Below are positions 26,691-36,873 of a DNA stretch of 64,000 nucleotides, one piece after another. The notes below the pieces were generated by a model, which had not been told where the DNA came from, did no database searches, and saw nothing but the letters and a program-made list of their open reading frames with translations. How positions within the stretch are numbered: the first letter of the stretch is position 1; every line of letters starts with the position of its first letter. The translations under genes were made by a program, and so were the position numbers. Origin of the DNA: JACPNO01 sp963825405 (GTDB taxonomy: Bacteria; Acidobacteriota; Terriglobia; Bryobacterales; Bryobacteraceae); assembly GCA_963825405.1 (NCBI GenBank), contig CAWGTB010000002.1, positions 124,001 to 188,000 on the forward strand, given 5' to 3'.

Positions 26691-28273
26691 AGTGCGACTG
26701 TGACTAGGGTGAGAACCGCCAGCTGAAGGCGCCAGTCGCGGAGTCCGCGGAACGGCTCCATCGGCGAATGCCAGTTGATGGTCAGCCCTTCCAGGGTTGC
26801 GGGCGCTCTTCTTTCAGTTATTGCCGAGACTAAGTACAAAGCGGCGATGACGATGAGAGTTCCCCATAGACCGCGATAGGCATAGTTGAGAGTCAGCTTC
26901 GTGTGTAACCAGGGAAACCATGCCGCACCCAGGGCGGGCCCTACTAACTGATCGGTAACATAGACCGTCGCCAAAGCTATGCCCAGCAATACGGACGCAA
27001 GAGCACCTTTGACAGTCACCCGCTTACTTACAATGCCGAAAAAGATCGCGGGAGTCACCGGCATCACCAGATAGATGGAGATAGTCTGCAGATACTTATA
27101 GAGTCCGTCGGGAGTCAGGTAAATCAGATATGCCGCGGCGATGGCAAGCGGCGTAGAGAGCGCGATGGCCAGCCGCCCAAACCATACCTGTGTCTTCTCA
27201 CTGGTGCGCGGCCGGAACTGCACGAGAAAATCGCGGACCACCAGCGTAGAGACCGAGTTCATCACCGATAACGAAGAGCCGATCAAGGCAGAAAGCAGCG
27301 CCGCCAGCACCAATCCACGCAGGCCATTGGGCAGCAGCTCATTCAGCAGCGTAACGAATGTGGTTTTGGAATCCCGCCCCGGATAGAGTGCCGCGGCAAT
27401 CACTCCCGGCAGCGCGAACACAAAGACCGGACTGAGTTTCAGCAGCACAGCAAACATAGCGCCGGCGCGCGCTTGCGCCAGATCGCGCGCACCCAGCACG
27501 CGCTGCACGTTCACCTGATCCATGCCCCAGTAAAACGTGCCCCCGTAAAATGCGCCGGCAATGATTCCCCAGAACGGATAATTCGGATCGTCATAAGGCT
27601 TGGCGATATGCATAGCGGAGGGTAGCGCGGCGACCAGCCCGTGCCAGCCGCCGGTCTTTCCCAGCCCAACTAGAACCATAAGCCCGCAGCCGAGGAGCAT
27701 GATTCCCGTTTGCAGCGAATCCGTATAAGCCACCGCGGTGAAGCCGCCGATCATCGTGATCACGGCGACCACCACGCCCATCAACGCGACCATGGACATC
27801 ACGTCCCAGCCCAGCAGGCCGTGCAGCACCAGCGCCCCGGCGTACAGGTGGAAAGCCATCTTGGTCATGATGCAAATGATGAGCATCAGCGTGGAGAAGA
27901 AGACGCGCGCCGTACGGTTGTAGCGCAGTTCAAGAAATTCGGGAATGGTGAAAACGTTATTGCTGATGTAATACGGAAACAGCACCGCGCACGCGAAACC
28001 GAGACAAATGCAGGTGGTGAGTTCGACGGTGCCGGCGGAAATGCCATAGCGGTAGGCGTCGCCGGAGAGCCCCACCAGATGTTCGGCGCCGATGTTGGTC
28101 GCAAACAGCGAAGCGCCTACCACCGGCCAGGTCAAGCGGCGTCCGGCGAGAAAAAACTCCGAGCTACTCTCGGAGGAGCCGCGCCGCAGCGCGATGAAAA
28201 GACCGGCCGCAACGCTACCCGCGAGCGCCACGCAACAAATCACGATGTCGAGGAGGGTGAGATTCAGGCCCAT
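26672..28273 (-). CDS. Sodium:solute symporter (SSS family, SGLT-like)
   Basis: 533-residue integral membrane protein with about 14 hydrophobic segments. N-terminal family motifs FFLAGRRLTWPVVGASLFATN followed by GAEHLVGLSGDAYRYG are those of SGLT-type sugar symporters. IGGFTAVAYTDSLQ and the MDQVNVQRVLGARD segment also fit this subgroup, which imports hexoses, inositol or sialic acid with sodium. Convergent with pgl, whose end it overlaps by 19 bases. Given the neighbouring sugar-phosphate genes a sugar is the likely substrate, but the specificity residues cannot be read with certainty. Confidence 0.88.
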   Translation of the reverse strand: MGLNLTLLDIVICCVALAGSVAAGLFIALRRGSSESSSEFFLAGRRLTWPVVGASLFATNIGAEHLVGLSGDAYRYGISAGTVELTTCICLGFACAVLFPYYISNNVFTIPEFLELRYNRTARVFFSTLMLIICIMTKMAFHLYAGALVLHGLLGWDVMSMVALMGVVVAVITMIGGFTAVAYTDSLQTGIMLLGCGLMVLVGLGKTGGWHGLVAALPSAMHIAKPYDDPNYPFWGIIAGAFYGGTFYWGMDQVNVQRVLGARDLAQARAGAMFAVLLKLSPVFVFALPGVIAAALYPGRDSKTTFVTLLNELLPNGLRGLVLAALLSALIGSSLSVMNSVSTLVVRDFLVQFRPRTSEKTQVWFGRLAIALSTPLAIAAAYLIYLTPDGLYKYLQTISIYLVMPVTPAIFFGIVSKRVTVKGALASVLLGIALATVYVTDQLVGPALGAAWFPWLHTKLTLNYAYRGLWGTLIVIAALYLVSAITERRAPATLEGLTINWHSPMEPFRGLRDWRLQLAVLTLVTVALYAWLW

Positions 28274-28320
28274 GTGCCAGTTGAGATTGTAGTGCGAAGC
28301 GCAGGGAAGATGTTGCTACA

Positions 28321-29895
28321 GTGGAGAAATTCGTGGCCGCTTCGTCCAATCTCTGGCACCCTTTGCGATCGCCGGTGTTCCGCAATTTGCTCATCGCGGA
28401 TGTTGCCTCAGATGTCGGGACGTTCATGCAGGGCGTGGGCGCGGCGTGGTTGATGGTGTCGCTGCACGGCGGCCCCCTGTATGTCGCCCTCACCCAGACT
28501 GCATCCGCTCTGCCGTTCTTTGTGCTGGCGCTGCCGGCTGGCGCTGTCGGCGATATTGTCGATCGCCGCAAACTGATTCTTTTCACGGAATGTTGGATGC
28601 TCGCGGTGGCGCTGGTGCTTGCCGGGATGACGATCGCCGGCATGATGACTCCGGCGCTGCTCCTTATCCTGACTTTCGCGCTGTCGGCGGGCGATGCATT
28701 CGAAACACCCACCTGGCGCGCGGTTTTGCCGGAACTGGTTCACAAAGACGACCTGCCGGCGGCGTCGGCTCTCAACGGCATCGAATTCAATTTCGCGCGC
28801 GCAGTAGGTCCGGCGTTGGGCGGCCTGGTGATCGCCGCCGCGGGCATTGGCACTGCATTTCTGGTCAATGCGGCATCCTTTGTCGGAGTGCTTTTGGTAG
28901 TGTCGCGCTGGAAACGGCCGGTGCGCAAACGTGCGACGCCGCCGGAGACTGTGAGCGGCGCAACTGTAGCCGCGATCCGCTACGTTCGCTACTCACCGGC
29001 GGTGCGCGTGGTGCTGGTGCGGGCGGGCGCCGCGATGTTTTTTGCCAGCGCGCTGCTGGCCCTGCTGCCTTCGATCGCGCACAGCATCACGGATAATCCG
29101 ATCGGATACGGAATTCTGTTGGGATGCTTTGGCTGCGGCGCGGTGCTGGGCGCGCTAGCTATGAACCGCGCTCGCGAAAATTTTTCGGCCGACGTAGTGG
29201 TTGCGGGCGGCATCGCCGTTTTCGGCGCCACGACAATTCTGGCGGGAATGCTGCACTCGCTAGTACCGCTGGGTGCAGCGATGCTGGTGGGCGGCGGGGC
29301 ATGGATATCGTTCATCTCGCTTTTCAATGTGCAAGTGCTGAACCAAACGCCGGACTGGGTGCGGGCGCGCGTACTCGCGGTTTCGATGCTGGTGTTTCAA
29401 GGCGCGGTGGCCGGCGGCAGCGCGGTGTGGGGAGCGCTGGCGGCACGTTCGGGCATTGGCAACGCGCTGTTGTTCGGCGGTATCGGAGCCATCCTTTCCA
29501 CGGCACTGGGATTATTTCTGCGCATGCCGGATGTGACCGCTGATTTGACGCCGTGGAACCATTGGCGCCTGCCCGCCGTCGTCGATCCGAGCGTGGAGGC
29601 CGGCGGTCCCGTACTGGTGACGGTGGAATATCACGTGGACCCCAAGCAAGCGGCGGAGTTTATCAAAGCCATGCACCAATACGGACGCGTCCGGCGGCGC
29701 GATGGCGCGTCACGATGGGGAATTTGCCGCGACCTTGAGATACCCGATCGTTACATCGAAACTTTTGTGGTGAGTTCCTGGGCGGAGCATCTGCGCCAGC
29801 ATGACCGTATCACGCGCGCCGATAGCCACCTGGAAGAACTCCTGCGCACCTGCACGCGCGATGAGCCCAAAGTGCGCCACCTGGTCTTTTTGTAG
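28321..29895 (+). CDS. MFS transporter, MFS_3/EntS-like, with C-terminal soluble domain
   Basis: 524 residues, starting at GTG 28321 (VEKFVAASSNLWHPLRSPVF). About 12 membrane segments; the motif LPAGAVGDIVDRRKLILFTE between segments 2 and 3 is the MFS loop signature, and GVGAAWLMVSL and LSAGDAFETPTWRAVLPELV fit the MFS_3 group that includes the enterobactin exporter EntS. The last ~95 residues (VLVTVEYHVDPKQAAEFIKAM to RHLVFL) form a soluble alpha/beta domain resembling antibiotic-biosynthesis-monooxygenase folds, regularly present in this subgroup. Export of a small metabolite is likely, substrate unknown. Divergent from the symporter (47-base gap) and convergent with the RND pump operon. 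Confidence 0.87.
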   Translation: MEKFVAASSNLWHPLRSPVFRNLLIADVASDVGTFMQGVGAAWLMVSLHGGPLYVALTQTASALPFFVLALPAGAVGDIVDRRKLILFTECWMLAVALVLAGMTIAGMMTPALLLILTFALSAGDAFETPTWRAVLPELVHKDDLPAASALNGIEFNFARAVGPALGGLVIAAAGIGTAFLVNAASFVGVLLVVSRWKRPVRKRATPPETVSGATVAAIRYVRYSPAVRVVLVRAGAAMFFASALLALLPSIAHSITDNPIGYGILLGCFGCGAVLGALAMNRARENFSADVVVAGGIAVFGATTILAGMLHSLVPLGAAMLVGGGAWISFISLFNVQVLNQTPDWVRARVLAVSMLVFQGAVAGGSAVWGALAARSGIGNALLFGGIGAILSTALGLFLRMPDVTADLTPWNHWRLPAVVDPSVEAGGPVLVTVEYHVDPKQAAEFIKAMHQYGRVRRRDGASRWGICRDLEIPDRYIETFVVSSWAEHLRQHDRITRADSHLEELLRTCTRDEPKVRHLVFL

Positions 29896-29903
29896 GCGCG
29901 CGC

Positions 29904-31313
29904 CTACTGCCAGCCGCCGCCCAGAGCCTTGTAGAGCTGGACGACGCTATCCAGTTCGTTCAGCCGGACTTGGGAAAGAGTCAACTCGGCGGTAAACAGG
30001 TCGCGGTCGGCGTCCAACGCGTTCAGCAGGGTGTCGACGCCGCCGCGATAGCGAACGTAGGCGAGCCGAGTGCGATCCTGTAGCGCGGCCACCAGCAGCA
30101 CTTGCTGTTCGCGGGCTTCCCTTACACGCTGATGCGCAATAAGCGCGTTCGAGACCTCGGTGAACGCCGTCTGAATGGCCTTCTCGTACTGGATCAGCGC
30201 GCTATCGCGTAAGGCTTCGGTCAGCTTCACGTTGGATTTGATGCGCCCGGCGGTAAAGATGGGCTGGGTCACCTGCGGGACGAAAGACCAAACGCTGCTG
30301 GGCCCGGCGAACAGGCTCGAGAGCTGCGTGCCCTGGCCGCCCAGAAATCCGCTGAGACTGATTTGCGGAAAATAGGCTGCTTTGGCGACGCCGATTTCCG
30401 CGTTGGCGGCGATCAGATTTTGCTCGGCGGCGCGAATATCCGGCCGCCGCTCGAGCAGCGCGGAAGGCAAGCCGGGGGGCACGTCGGGCGCCATGTCCTG
30501 ATCGGTAAGGCTACGACCGCGCACGACGTCACCCGGATTCTTGCCGAGCAGCAGGCTGATCTGGTTCTCGGTCTGCTCGATCTGCTGCTGCAGTAGGGGA
30601 ATGGTCTCGGCCGCGGTGTAAACAAGTTGCTCGCCCTGGCGCAGATCGAGCAGCGTGGCAACGCCGCCGGCTTGCCGGTTACTGATCAGAGTGAGCGAAT
30701 CGCGCCGAGTGGCCAGGGTGCGCCGGGAAATTTCCAACTGATAGTCCAACTCGCGTAGGCTGAAATAAGCGCTGGCGACGTCGCTCACCAGCGTAGTGGT
30801 GACGGCTTTGCGATTTTCTTCCGCGCTGAGCAAATTGGCACGCGCCGCTTCGGTGGCGCGGCGCAAACGGCCCCAGATGTCCACCTCGAACGAGAGCAAG
30901 TTGAGCGTGGCTTGCCCGAACGTGCGATTCTGCGAGGGTGCAAGCGACACCGGAATAGCCTGTGCACCATTCCGCGAGAATCGTAGGGTATCGATCTCAG
31001 CGCCAACACCGACGTTCGGAAATTGATTGGATCGCGTGATGCTGAGATTGGCGCGCGCCGCTTCTACGCGAGCCGCCGCGTCCCGCAAATCGTAATTCTG
31101 CACCAGAGCCGTTCGCACCAGCTCTTGTAATTTCTCGTCTTTGAAAACCTCGAACCATTTGAGATCGGCGAGGGACGCGGGGTCGCTGGCGGGTGGAGTT
31201 GGCGCGCGAAAAGAGGCGGGCGTTTGGACCGTGGGCTTTTGATAATTCGGCCCGACCGCGCATCCGGTGAGAAAGATCGCGGCGAAGGAAAGCAGAATGA
31301 GTGATTTCCGCAT
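29904..31313 (-). CDS. RND efflux outer membrane lipoprotein (OprM/NodT type)
   Basis: 469 residues. The lipoprotein signal ends in FLTGC with Cys18 as the lipidated residue. Then come AVGPNYQKPTV and two OEP repeats, each with the long periplasmic helices (LQELVRTALVQNYDLRDAAARVEAARANL in two parts; LLERRPDIRAAEQNLIAANAEIG). This is the trimeric outer-membrane channel of a tripartite pump. It lies three bases after the RND permease stop and is the third gene of the operon adaptor-permease-channel. It ends eight bases from the convergent MFS gene. Confidence 0.93.
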   Translation of the reverse strand: MRKSLILLSFAAIFLTGCAVGPNYQKPTVQTPASFRAPTPPASDPASLADLKWFEVFKDEKLQELVRTALVQNYDLRDAAARVEAARANLSITRSNQFPNVGVGAEIDTLRFSRNGAQAIPVSLAPSQNRTFGQATLNLLSFEVDIWGRLRRATEAARANLLSAEENRKAVTTTLVSDVASAYFSLRELDYQLEISRRTLATRRDSLTLISNRQAGGVATLLDLRQGEQLVYTAAETIPLLQQQIEQTENQISLLLGKNPGDVVRGRSLTDQDMAPDVPPGLPSALLERRPDIRAAEQNLIAANAEIGVAKAAYFPQISLSGFLGGQGTQLSSLFAGPSSVWSFVPQVTQPIFTAGRIKSNVKLTEALRDSALIQYEKAIQTAFTEVSNALIAHQRVREAREQQVLLVAALQDRTRLAYVRYRGGVDTLLNALDADRDLFTAELTLSQVRLNELDSVVQLYKALGGGWQ

Positions 31314-31316
31314 GGC

Positions 31317-34300
31317 TCAATCCCCCTCCGCCGGCGCGGGTTTTCCAGGCACCACGGCCGTTGCTTTGCCGGTTGCTCCGGAGGCTCGCTCCACCACATA
31401 AAAAATCGCCGGGATAAAGAATATGCCGATGATGCTCGCGGCCAGCATGCCTCCGATCACGGTGGTACCCATGATCTGGCGGGCCACCGAGCCGGCGCCG
31501 GATGCGGTCCACAACGGCACGCAGCCCAGAATGAACGCGAACGACGTCATCAGAATGGGACGCAAGCGGAGGCGGGCGCCTTCGAGCGCGGCGTCGACCA
31601 AATCCTTGCCGTGCTCATATTCTTCCTTGGCGAATTCGACAATCAGGATGGCGTTTTTCGCCGCGAGGCCGATGAGCATGACCAGGCCGATTTGCGAATA
31701 CACGTCGGTTTCGATTTGCACCTGATAAGCCGGCAGGAACATTCCCAGCAGCACGCGGCGCAGCCAGAGGACTCCGAAGGCGCCGAACAACGCAATCGGC
31801 GTGCTCAGCAGAACACTGAACGGCAGAGTCCAGCTTTCATACAACGCAGCCAGGATCAGGAAAACGAACAGCAGGGAGAACCCGAAAATCACAGCGGGCG
31901 GAACTCCCTGCTCCGCTAGTTTCTCCTGGAACGACATGGCCAGGTAGTCGTAACCCATTTCGGGCGGCATGGTTTGATCGAAAACTTCTTCCAGCGCCTT
32001 CATGGCCTGGACGGAACTGTATCCCGGCGCAGCGCTGCCGTTGATCTGCGCCGAGCGGTACATGTTGTAGCGCATGGTGAATTCCGGCCCGGGCCGCGAC
32101 TCAAACTTGGTCAGCGCCGAAAGCGGAACCATTTCACCCTTACTGTTGCGAACGTAGAACTGGCCGACGTTTGACGCTTTGGTCCGATAGTCGCCTTCGG
32201 CTTCGACATAAACCTGCCACTGGCGGCCGAAGCGGTTGAAATAGTTCACGAACAAACCGCCCATGAAAGCCTGAATCGTCTTGTAGACGTCGCCGACGGG
32301 CACGCCCTAGCTTGAGAACTTTGTCTTCGTCGACATCGACGAACTGCTGGGGCACGCTGGGGAGGAACGTCGTGCTTATGCCGGCGATCTCGGGCCGTTT
32401 GCGGGCGGCCGTCAGGAAGGTGTTCGAGGTTGGCCGCCAGGAACGGCACGTCTTTGCCGGCGCGGTCTTCAAGCACGAAGGTGAATCCGCCGGCGGTGCC
32501 GACACCGGGAATGGCCGGCGGCGAGAAATCGAATGCCACGCCTTCCGGAATCTTGCTAAGCTCCGCGTTGAGGCGCTGCTTCAACACCTGAAACTGTTGC
32601 TCGCGGGTCTTGCGATCCTTCCACTCTTTTAGATTCACGAAGAAAAATGCGTTGTAGCTGGTGCGCACCAGGCTGAGCAAACTGAAACCGATGACGCTGG
32701 TTCTGGCTTCGACGCCCGGCGTATCGCCCAGAATTTTCTCGATTTTCTTGGCAACTTCGTCAGTACGCTGCAGCGACGAGGCATTGGGAAGCTGGAGATT
32801 GACGTAGAAATAGCCTTGATCCTCATCGGGCAGAAAACTCGAAGGCAGCCGGCTGCCGAAGAATCCGGCGGCAAGTGCAAAGCCCACCAGCATGACCAGC
32901 GCGATGGCGCTCTTGCGGATGAGCACGCCGGACCAGTGGACGTAGCTATCAGTGGCGCGCCCGAAGATCCGGTTGAAGCCATCGAAAAACTTGCGGAGCC
33001 AGCCGTGGCTTTCGACCTTCGGCTTAAGCAGCAGCGCGGCCAGAGCGGGACTGAGCGAGAGCGCGTTGAACGCCGAAAGAATCACCGAGATGGCGATGGT
33101 CACGGCGAATTGCTGGTAGAGCCGTCCGGTGATGCCGGGAATAAACGCGGTGGGCACGAACACCGCCGACAGCACCAGGGCGATGCCGATTACCGGACCC
33201 GAGATCTCTTCCATCGCTTTCAGGGCCGCGTCTTTGGGCGCCATGCCGTCTTCGATGTGGCGCTCCACCGCCTCCACCACGACGATGGCATCGTCCACCA
33301 CCAGGCCGATGGCCAGCACCAGGCCGAACAGGGAAAGCGTGTTGATGGAGAAACCGAAGATCGGGAAAAACAGGAACGTGCCGATGAGCGAAACCGGGAC
33401 CGCCAGTAGCGGGATCAGGGTGGCGCGCCATCCTTGCAGGAAAACGTAAACTACGACGATCACCAGGACGATCGCGATGACAAGGGTCTCGACGATTTCC
33501 CGAATTCCCTCGGTAACGGCGCGGGTGGTGTCGAGGGAAGTGGCAAAATCCATGTCCTGCGGAAAGCGCTTCTTGGCATCAGCCATCAGCTTTCTGACGC
33601 CTTCGGCGGCCTGGACCGCGTTCGGACCCGGCAACTGGTAGACGCCGATCACGGCGCTGGGCTTGACCGTTAAACCGGCCGATAATCGTGTAATCCTGCG
33701 ATCCCAGCTCGACACGCGCCACATCTTTCACGCGCACGATCCCGCCGTCGGGTGTTTCGCGAACCACGATTTGGCCAAATTCCTCGGGCGACGTCCGCCG
33801 CCCGCGCGCACGCACCGAATACGTATAATCCTGCCCGGGCGGAACCGGCTCGCTGCCCACCTGGCCGGCAGGGTTCACCGTGTTCTGAGTTTGGAGCGCG
33901 CTGACGATCTCTGGTACGGTGATGCCCAGCTTGGCGAGTTGATCGGGCTTTACCCACAGGCGCATCGCATATTGGCCGGCGCCGAAAACCTGCACGCTGC
34001 CAATGCCCGGCACGCGCGTGAGTTGGTCGTTGAGATTGATATAAGCGTAGTTGGCCAGAAATTTTGCGTCGTAGGTGCCATGCGGAGAGTACAGGCTGAG
34101 CAGCATCAGGGGCGCGGTCAAAGTTTTTTGCACCGTGACGCCGTACGCGTTGACTTCCGCAGGAAGCTGCGAGGCGGCCAGGGTCTCGCGCGACTGGGCG
34201 AGGATCAGATCGGTATTGGGATCGGTCTTGACATCGAAATCCACGATCAACCGCAACCCGCCATTGGCGGTCGCGTTCAGCGAATACATGTAGTTCATGT

Positions 34301-34520
34301 TGTCCACGCCGCTCATTTGTTGTTCGATGGGCGTGGCAACGGACTGCTCGATGGTCAGGGCGTCGGCGCCCGTATATACGGCGGTTATCTGGACTTCGGG
34401 CGGCGCAATCTGCGGGAACAGGGCGATGGGCAGGCCGGCGATGGTAACTCCGCCGGCGATCACCATGAGGATGGAAATCACCATCGCCACGATCGGGCGG
34501 TTGATGAAAAATTTGGACAT
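31317..34520 (-). CDS. RND efflux permease, HAE1 family (frameshifted)
   Basis: About 1068 codons when frames are joined, the right size for a MexB/AcrB-like pump. N-terminal part: FFINRPIVAMVISILMV and a PPEVQITAVYTGADALTIEQSV type porter start. Middle: LFGLVLAIGLVVDDAIVVVEAVERH with the proton-relay Asp pair, and SFLPDEDQGYFYVNLQLP. C-terminal: YDYLAMSFQEKLAEQG and RLRPILMTSFAFILGCVPLW. Frame changes lie near 33660, near 32420 and near 32310; the missing piece between the last two reads correctly in a third frame (FLTAARKRPEIAGISTTF and VDVDEDKVLKLG). All are single-base and look like consensus errors. It exports hydrophobic or amphiphilic drugs using the proton gradient. Confidence 0.9.
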
Positions 34521-34525
34521 GAGCG

Positions 34526-35812
34526 CTACTTTCCCGCGGGTCCCGCTGGCGCCGCGTAGGGCTTGGGATTTACCACCGTGCCGGCGCGGACTTTCTGCAC
34601 GCCCTCGGCAACCACCCGCTCACCGGTCTTCAGGCCGTCGTCGATGATCCATTGATTGCCCACGCGGTCCCCAGGCTTCACCGTTCGAATGGCGATCTTG
34701 TTGCCGTCTTCCACTACCGCAACCTGGTAGGCGCCTTGCAGCTCCGTTACGGCGCGCTGCGGCACCAGTAGCGCATTCTGACTGGTGTGCGTGGAGGTGC
34801 GAATGCGTCCATATTGCCCGGGACGCAGCAGATTTCCCGGATTCGGAAAAAGGCCCGCCACGCGAATCGCGCCCGTGCCCTGGTTGACTTGCCGGTCGGC
34901 AAAGTAGAAGCTCCCGTTCTGCGGGTAGGTGTTGCCATCCGACAAAATCAGCTCGAGGCGGAGCTGCTTTCTCTCGGCGTCGAGCGTGGCCGGTGTAGAG
35001 TAGCGCCGATGGAAATCGAGATATTCCTGCTCGCTAACCGTGAAGTAGACCTTTATGGGATCGACCGTGGACACGGTGGTCACTGGACCGCTCGAGGGAT
35101 TGACCAGCGCGCCCACCTGCTGCTGGGCCAAGCCTACGACGCCGTCAATCGGTGACGTAAGCCGCGTGAAGCCGAGGTTGAGCTTGGCTGCCTCGACCGT
35201 TGCCTCCGCGGCTTGAACGGTCGCGTCGGCTCCTTGAATCTGAGCCCTGGCGGTTTCCACCTGCGCTTTCGCGGCTTGCACCTGGGCTTTGGCCGCAACA
35301 TTGTTTTGGGTGGCGTTATCCAGATCCTGCTGGGTGATGGCCTGCTGCTTCATCAGCGGGATGTAGCGGTCCACGTCTAGCTGCGTACGGACTTGATTGG
35401 CCTCGGATACGGCCACCTGCGCTTGGGATTGGGCGAGTTGCGCCTGGGCCTGCGCCAACTGCCCGTTGGCTTGCGCAAGCTGGCCCAACGCCAGATCGAA
35501 CGCGGCTTGAAAAGGCCGCGGATCGATTTCAAACAGCAGTTGGCCTTTCTGAACGAACGAGCCTTCCGTATAGTCCTGCTTCTGCAGATAGCCGGACACT
35601 TGGGCTTTGATGTCGGCGTTGACGAAGCCGTCGAGCGTGCCAATCCACTCGCTGTAGATGGGAACATCCTTTTGCTCGACCTGCGCTACGGCAACCGGCA
35701 GCGGCTCGGAAGGTTTCGCAGCTTGGGTGTTATTGGAACAGGCCAGTGAAAAAGCCAGGCAGATGACGATCAGACACGTCGTCAAGCATTGCAAAAATCG
35801 CGGTGAGCTCAC
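34526..35812 (-). CDS. RND efflux periplasmic adaptor (MexA/AcrA type)
   Basis: 428 residues. Lipoprotein signal CLAFSLAC with Cys25. The membrane-fusion-protein order is visible: biotinyl-lipoyl half (GTLDGFVNADIKAQVSGYLQ), a coiled-coil hairpin very rich in Ala and Gln (LAQANGQLAQAQAQLAQSQA and the returning arm), second lipoyl half (RLTSPIDGVVGLAQQQVGAL), then barrel and membrane-proximal domains (LVPQRAVTELQG). It bridges the inner-membrane permease and the outer-membrane channel. It is first in the operon, five bases before the permease start. The AT-rich ~100 bases upstream (35813-35913) must contain the promoter; no tetR or marR regulator is adjacent. Confidence 0.92.
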   Translation of the reverse strand: MSSPRFLQCLTTCLIVICLAFSLACSNNTQAAKPSEPLPVAVAQVEQKDVPIYSEWIGTLDGFVNADIKAQVSGYLQKQDYTEGSFVQKGQLLFEIDPRPFQAAFDLALGQLAQANGQLAQAQAQLAQSQAQVAVSEANQVRTQLDVDRYIPLMKQQAITQQDLDNATQNNVAAKAQVQAAKAQVETARAQIQGADATVQAAEATVEAAKLNLGFTRLTSPIDGVVGLAQQQVGALVNPSSGPVTTVSTVDPIKVYFTVSEQEYLDFHRRYSTPATLDAERKQLRLELILSDGNTYPQNGSFYFADRQVNQGTGAIRVAGLFPNPGNLLRPGQYGRIRTSTHTSQNALLVPQRAVTELQGAYQVAVVEDGNKIAIRTVKPGDRVGNQWIIDDGLKTGERVVAEGVQKVRAGTVVNPKPYAAPAGPAGK

Positions 35813-35913
35813 GTTCTTCTCCGGGCAACGCTTTCGGGGCGTTGGAGAGTGTGATGATACCGCAGCCTTAATAGTTACAACAATAGTTGCAAAAAAACTG
35901 AGCGCGGACCGGT

Positions 35914-36759
35914 CTAGAGATCGAGTTTCCCCTTAAATTTCATGTCTTTGAGGTTAAATTTTCTCTCCACTTTCGCCGAGCCCAGGTGGGTTTGAAAAGT
36001 CACCTCTTTGTCATCAAGCGAAATCGGGTCCATGGTGACCGGGAAGAAAAACTGAATCCCGCCGGCGGTGTCGCGCCCGGTCACTTTGATGTCGTCGGGC
36101 GTGATCGAGTTCCGCCCTTTCAGCAGCAGCTCGGTGCTGCTCATCAACTCTTCGCGAACCAGATCCGGATCGCGGGTTCCGCGCGACTCGCCGTCGGTCC
36201 CAGTGCTGCTGGAATCCGAGCTGTCACTGCGGACGCGCCGCCCTTGCATGCGCAACCCAACTACGGTGATCACATAGTGTTTGGCTGACGCCTCGCCGGC
36301 TGCTTTCGGCTCGGGCGCCGGCGTGGCGGCGTCTCCGCGCCGGGACAGCGCCTGCTGAATGGGCGTGGCGCTATCCCAACGAACCAGGACGCTCATCGAC
36401 TGGCGGGACTGACCTCCACCACCGCCAGGCCCACCCATGCCGCCGCCACCGCGACCCATTCCGCCGCGACCGCCCATTCCGCCACCGCCCATACCGCCGC
36501 CAGGGTAGCCCATGCCACCGCCGCCCATGCCGCCGCCACGGCCGCCGCCACCGCCCGGATAGCCCCCGCCACCGCCCCGGCCGCTGGAGTCAAACGAGGC
36601 GTTCACCTGCTTCGCCCACGGTGAATCGGTGAGGATTTTGTTGATGTCGTCGCTGGTCCAGTCGGTAGACTCTTTGCTGTTCCAAACGTCGGAAGCGCAG
36701 AAAGCGACGGCACACGCCATGGCCGCGAAGCCGACTCGCAGGACGGTCTTATTTTTCAT
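35914..36759 (-). CDS. Secreted Gly-rich protein with W-T-x-D-D-I-x-K-I-L-T-D segment
   Basis: 281 residues from ATG 36759 (MKNKTVLRVGFAAMACAVAF), a Sec signal. The mature start has WTSDDINKILTDSPWAKQV, a short helix-like segment that I associate with acidobacterial secreted proteins. Residues ~60-120 are almost pure Gly with Met, Tyr, Pro and Arg (GGGMGGGGMGYPGGGMGG), an unstructured repeat. After that comes a folded C-terminal part (SMSVLVRWDSATPIQQAL, then KFNLKDMKFKGKLDL at the end). Function unknown. The Gly-Met-rich tract might bind metal or polymer. A longer reading from 36870 only adds sequence before the signal peptide. Confidence 0.65.
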   Translation of the reverse strand: MKNKTVLRVGFAAMACAVAFCASDVWNSKESTDWTSDDINKILTDSPWAKQVNASFDSSGRGGGGGYPGGGGGRGGGMGGGGMGYPGGGMGGGGMGGRGGMGRGGGGMGGPGGGGGQSRQSMSVLVRWDSATPIQQALSRRGDAATPAPEPKAAGEASAKHYVITVVGLRMQGRRVRSDSSDSSSTGTDGESRGTRDPDLVREELMSSTELLLKGRNSITPDDIKVTGRDTAGGIQFFFPVTMDPISLDDKEVTFQTHLGSAKVERKFNLKDMKFKGKLDL

Positions 36760-36873
36760 GATGTTGAGCCAGACGGTAGGCAACCCGCGCGCGTTTCGCC
36801 CCAACACCTGCCCGGCGGGTAAGTTTTGTAAATGCTTGTAAACGCCGGGGAAGACCGACCCTGCTAGCATGGC

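Noticed and set aside
33663..34559. A 298-codon open frame opposite the RND permease
   Set aside because: Same GC-rich antisense effect; composition (His, Arg, Gly) is non-protein-like and the minus strand holds the real gene.
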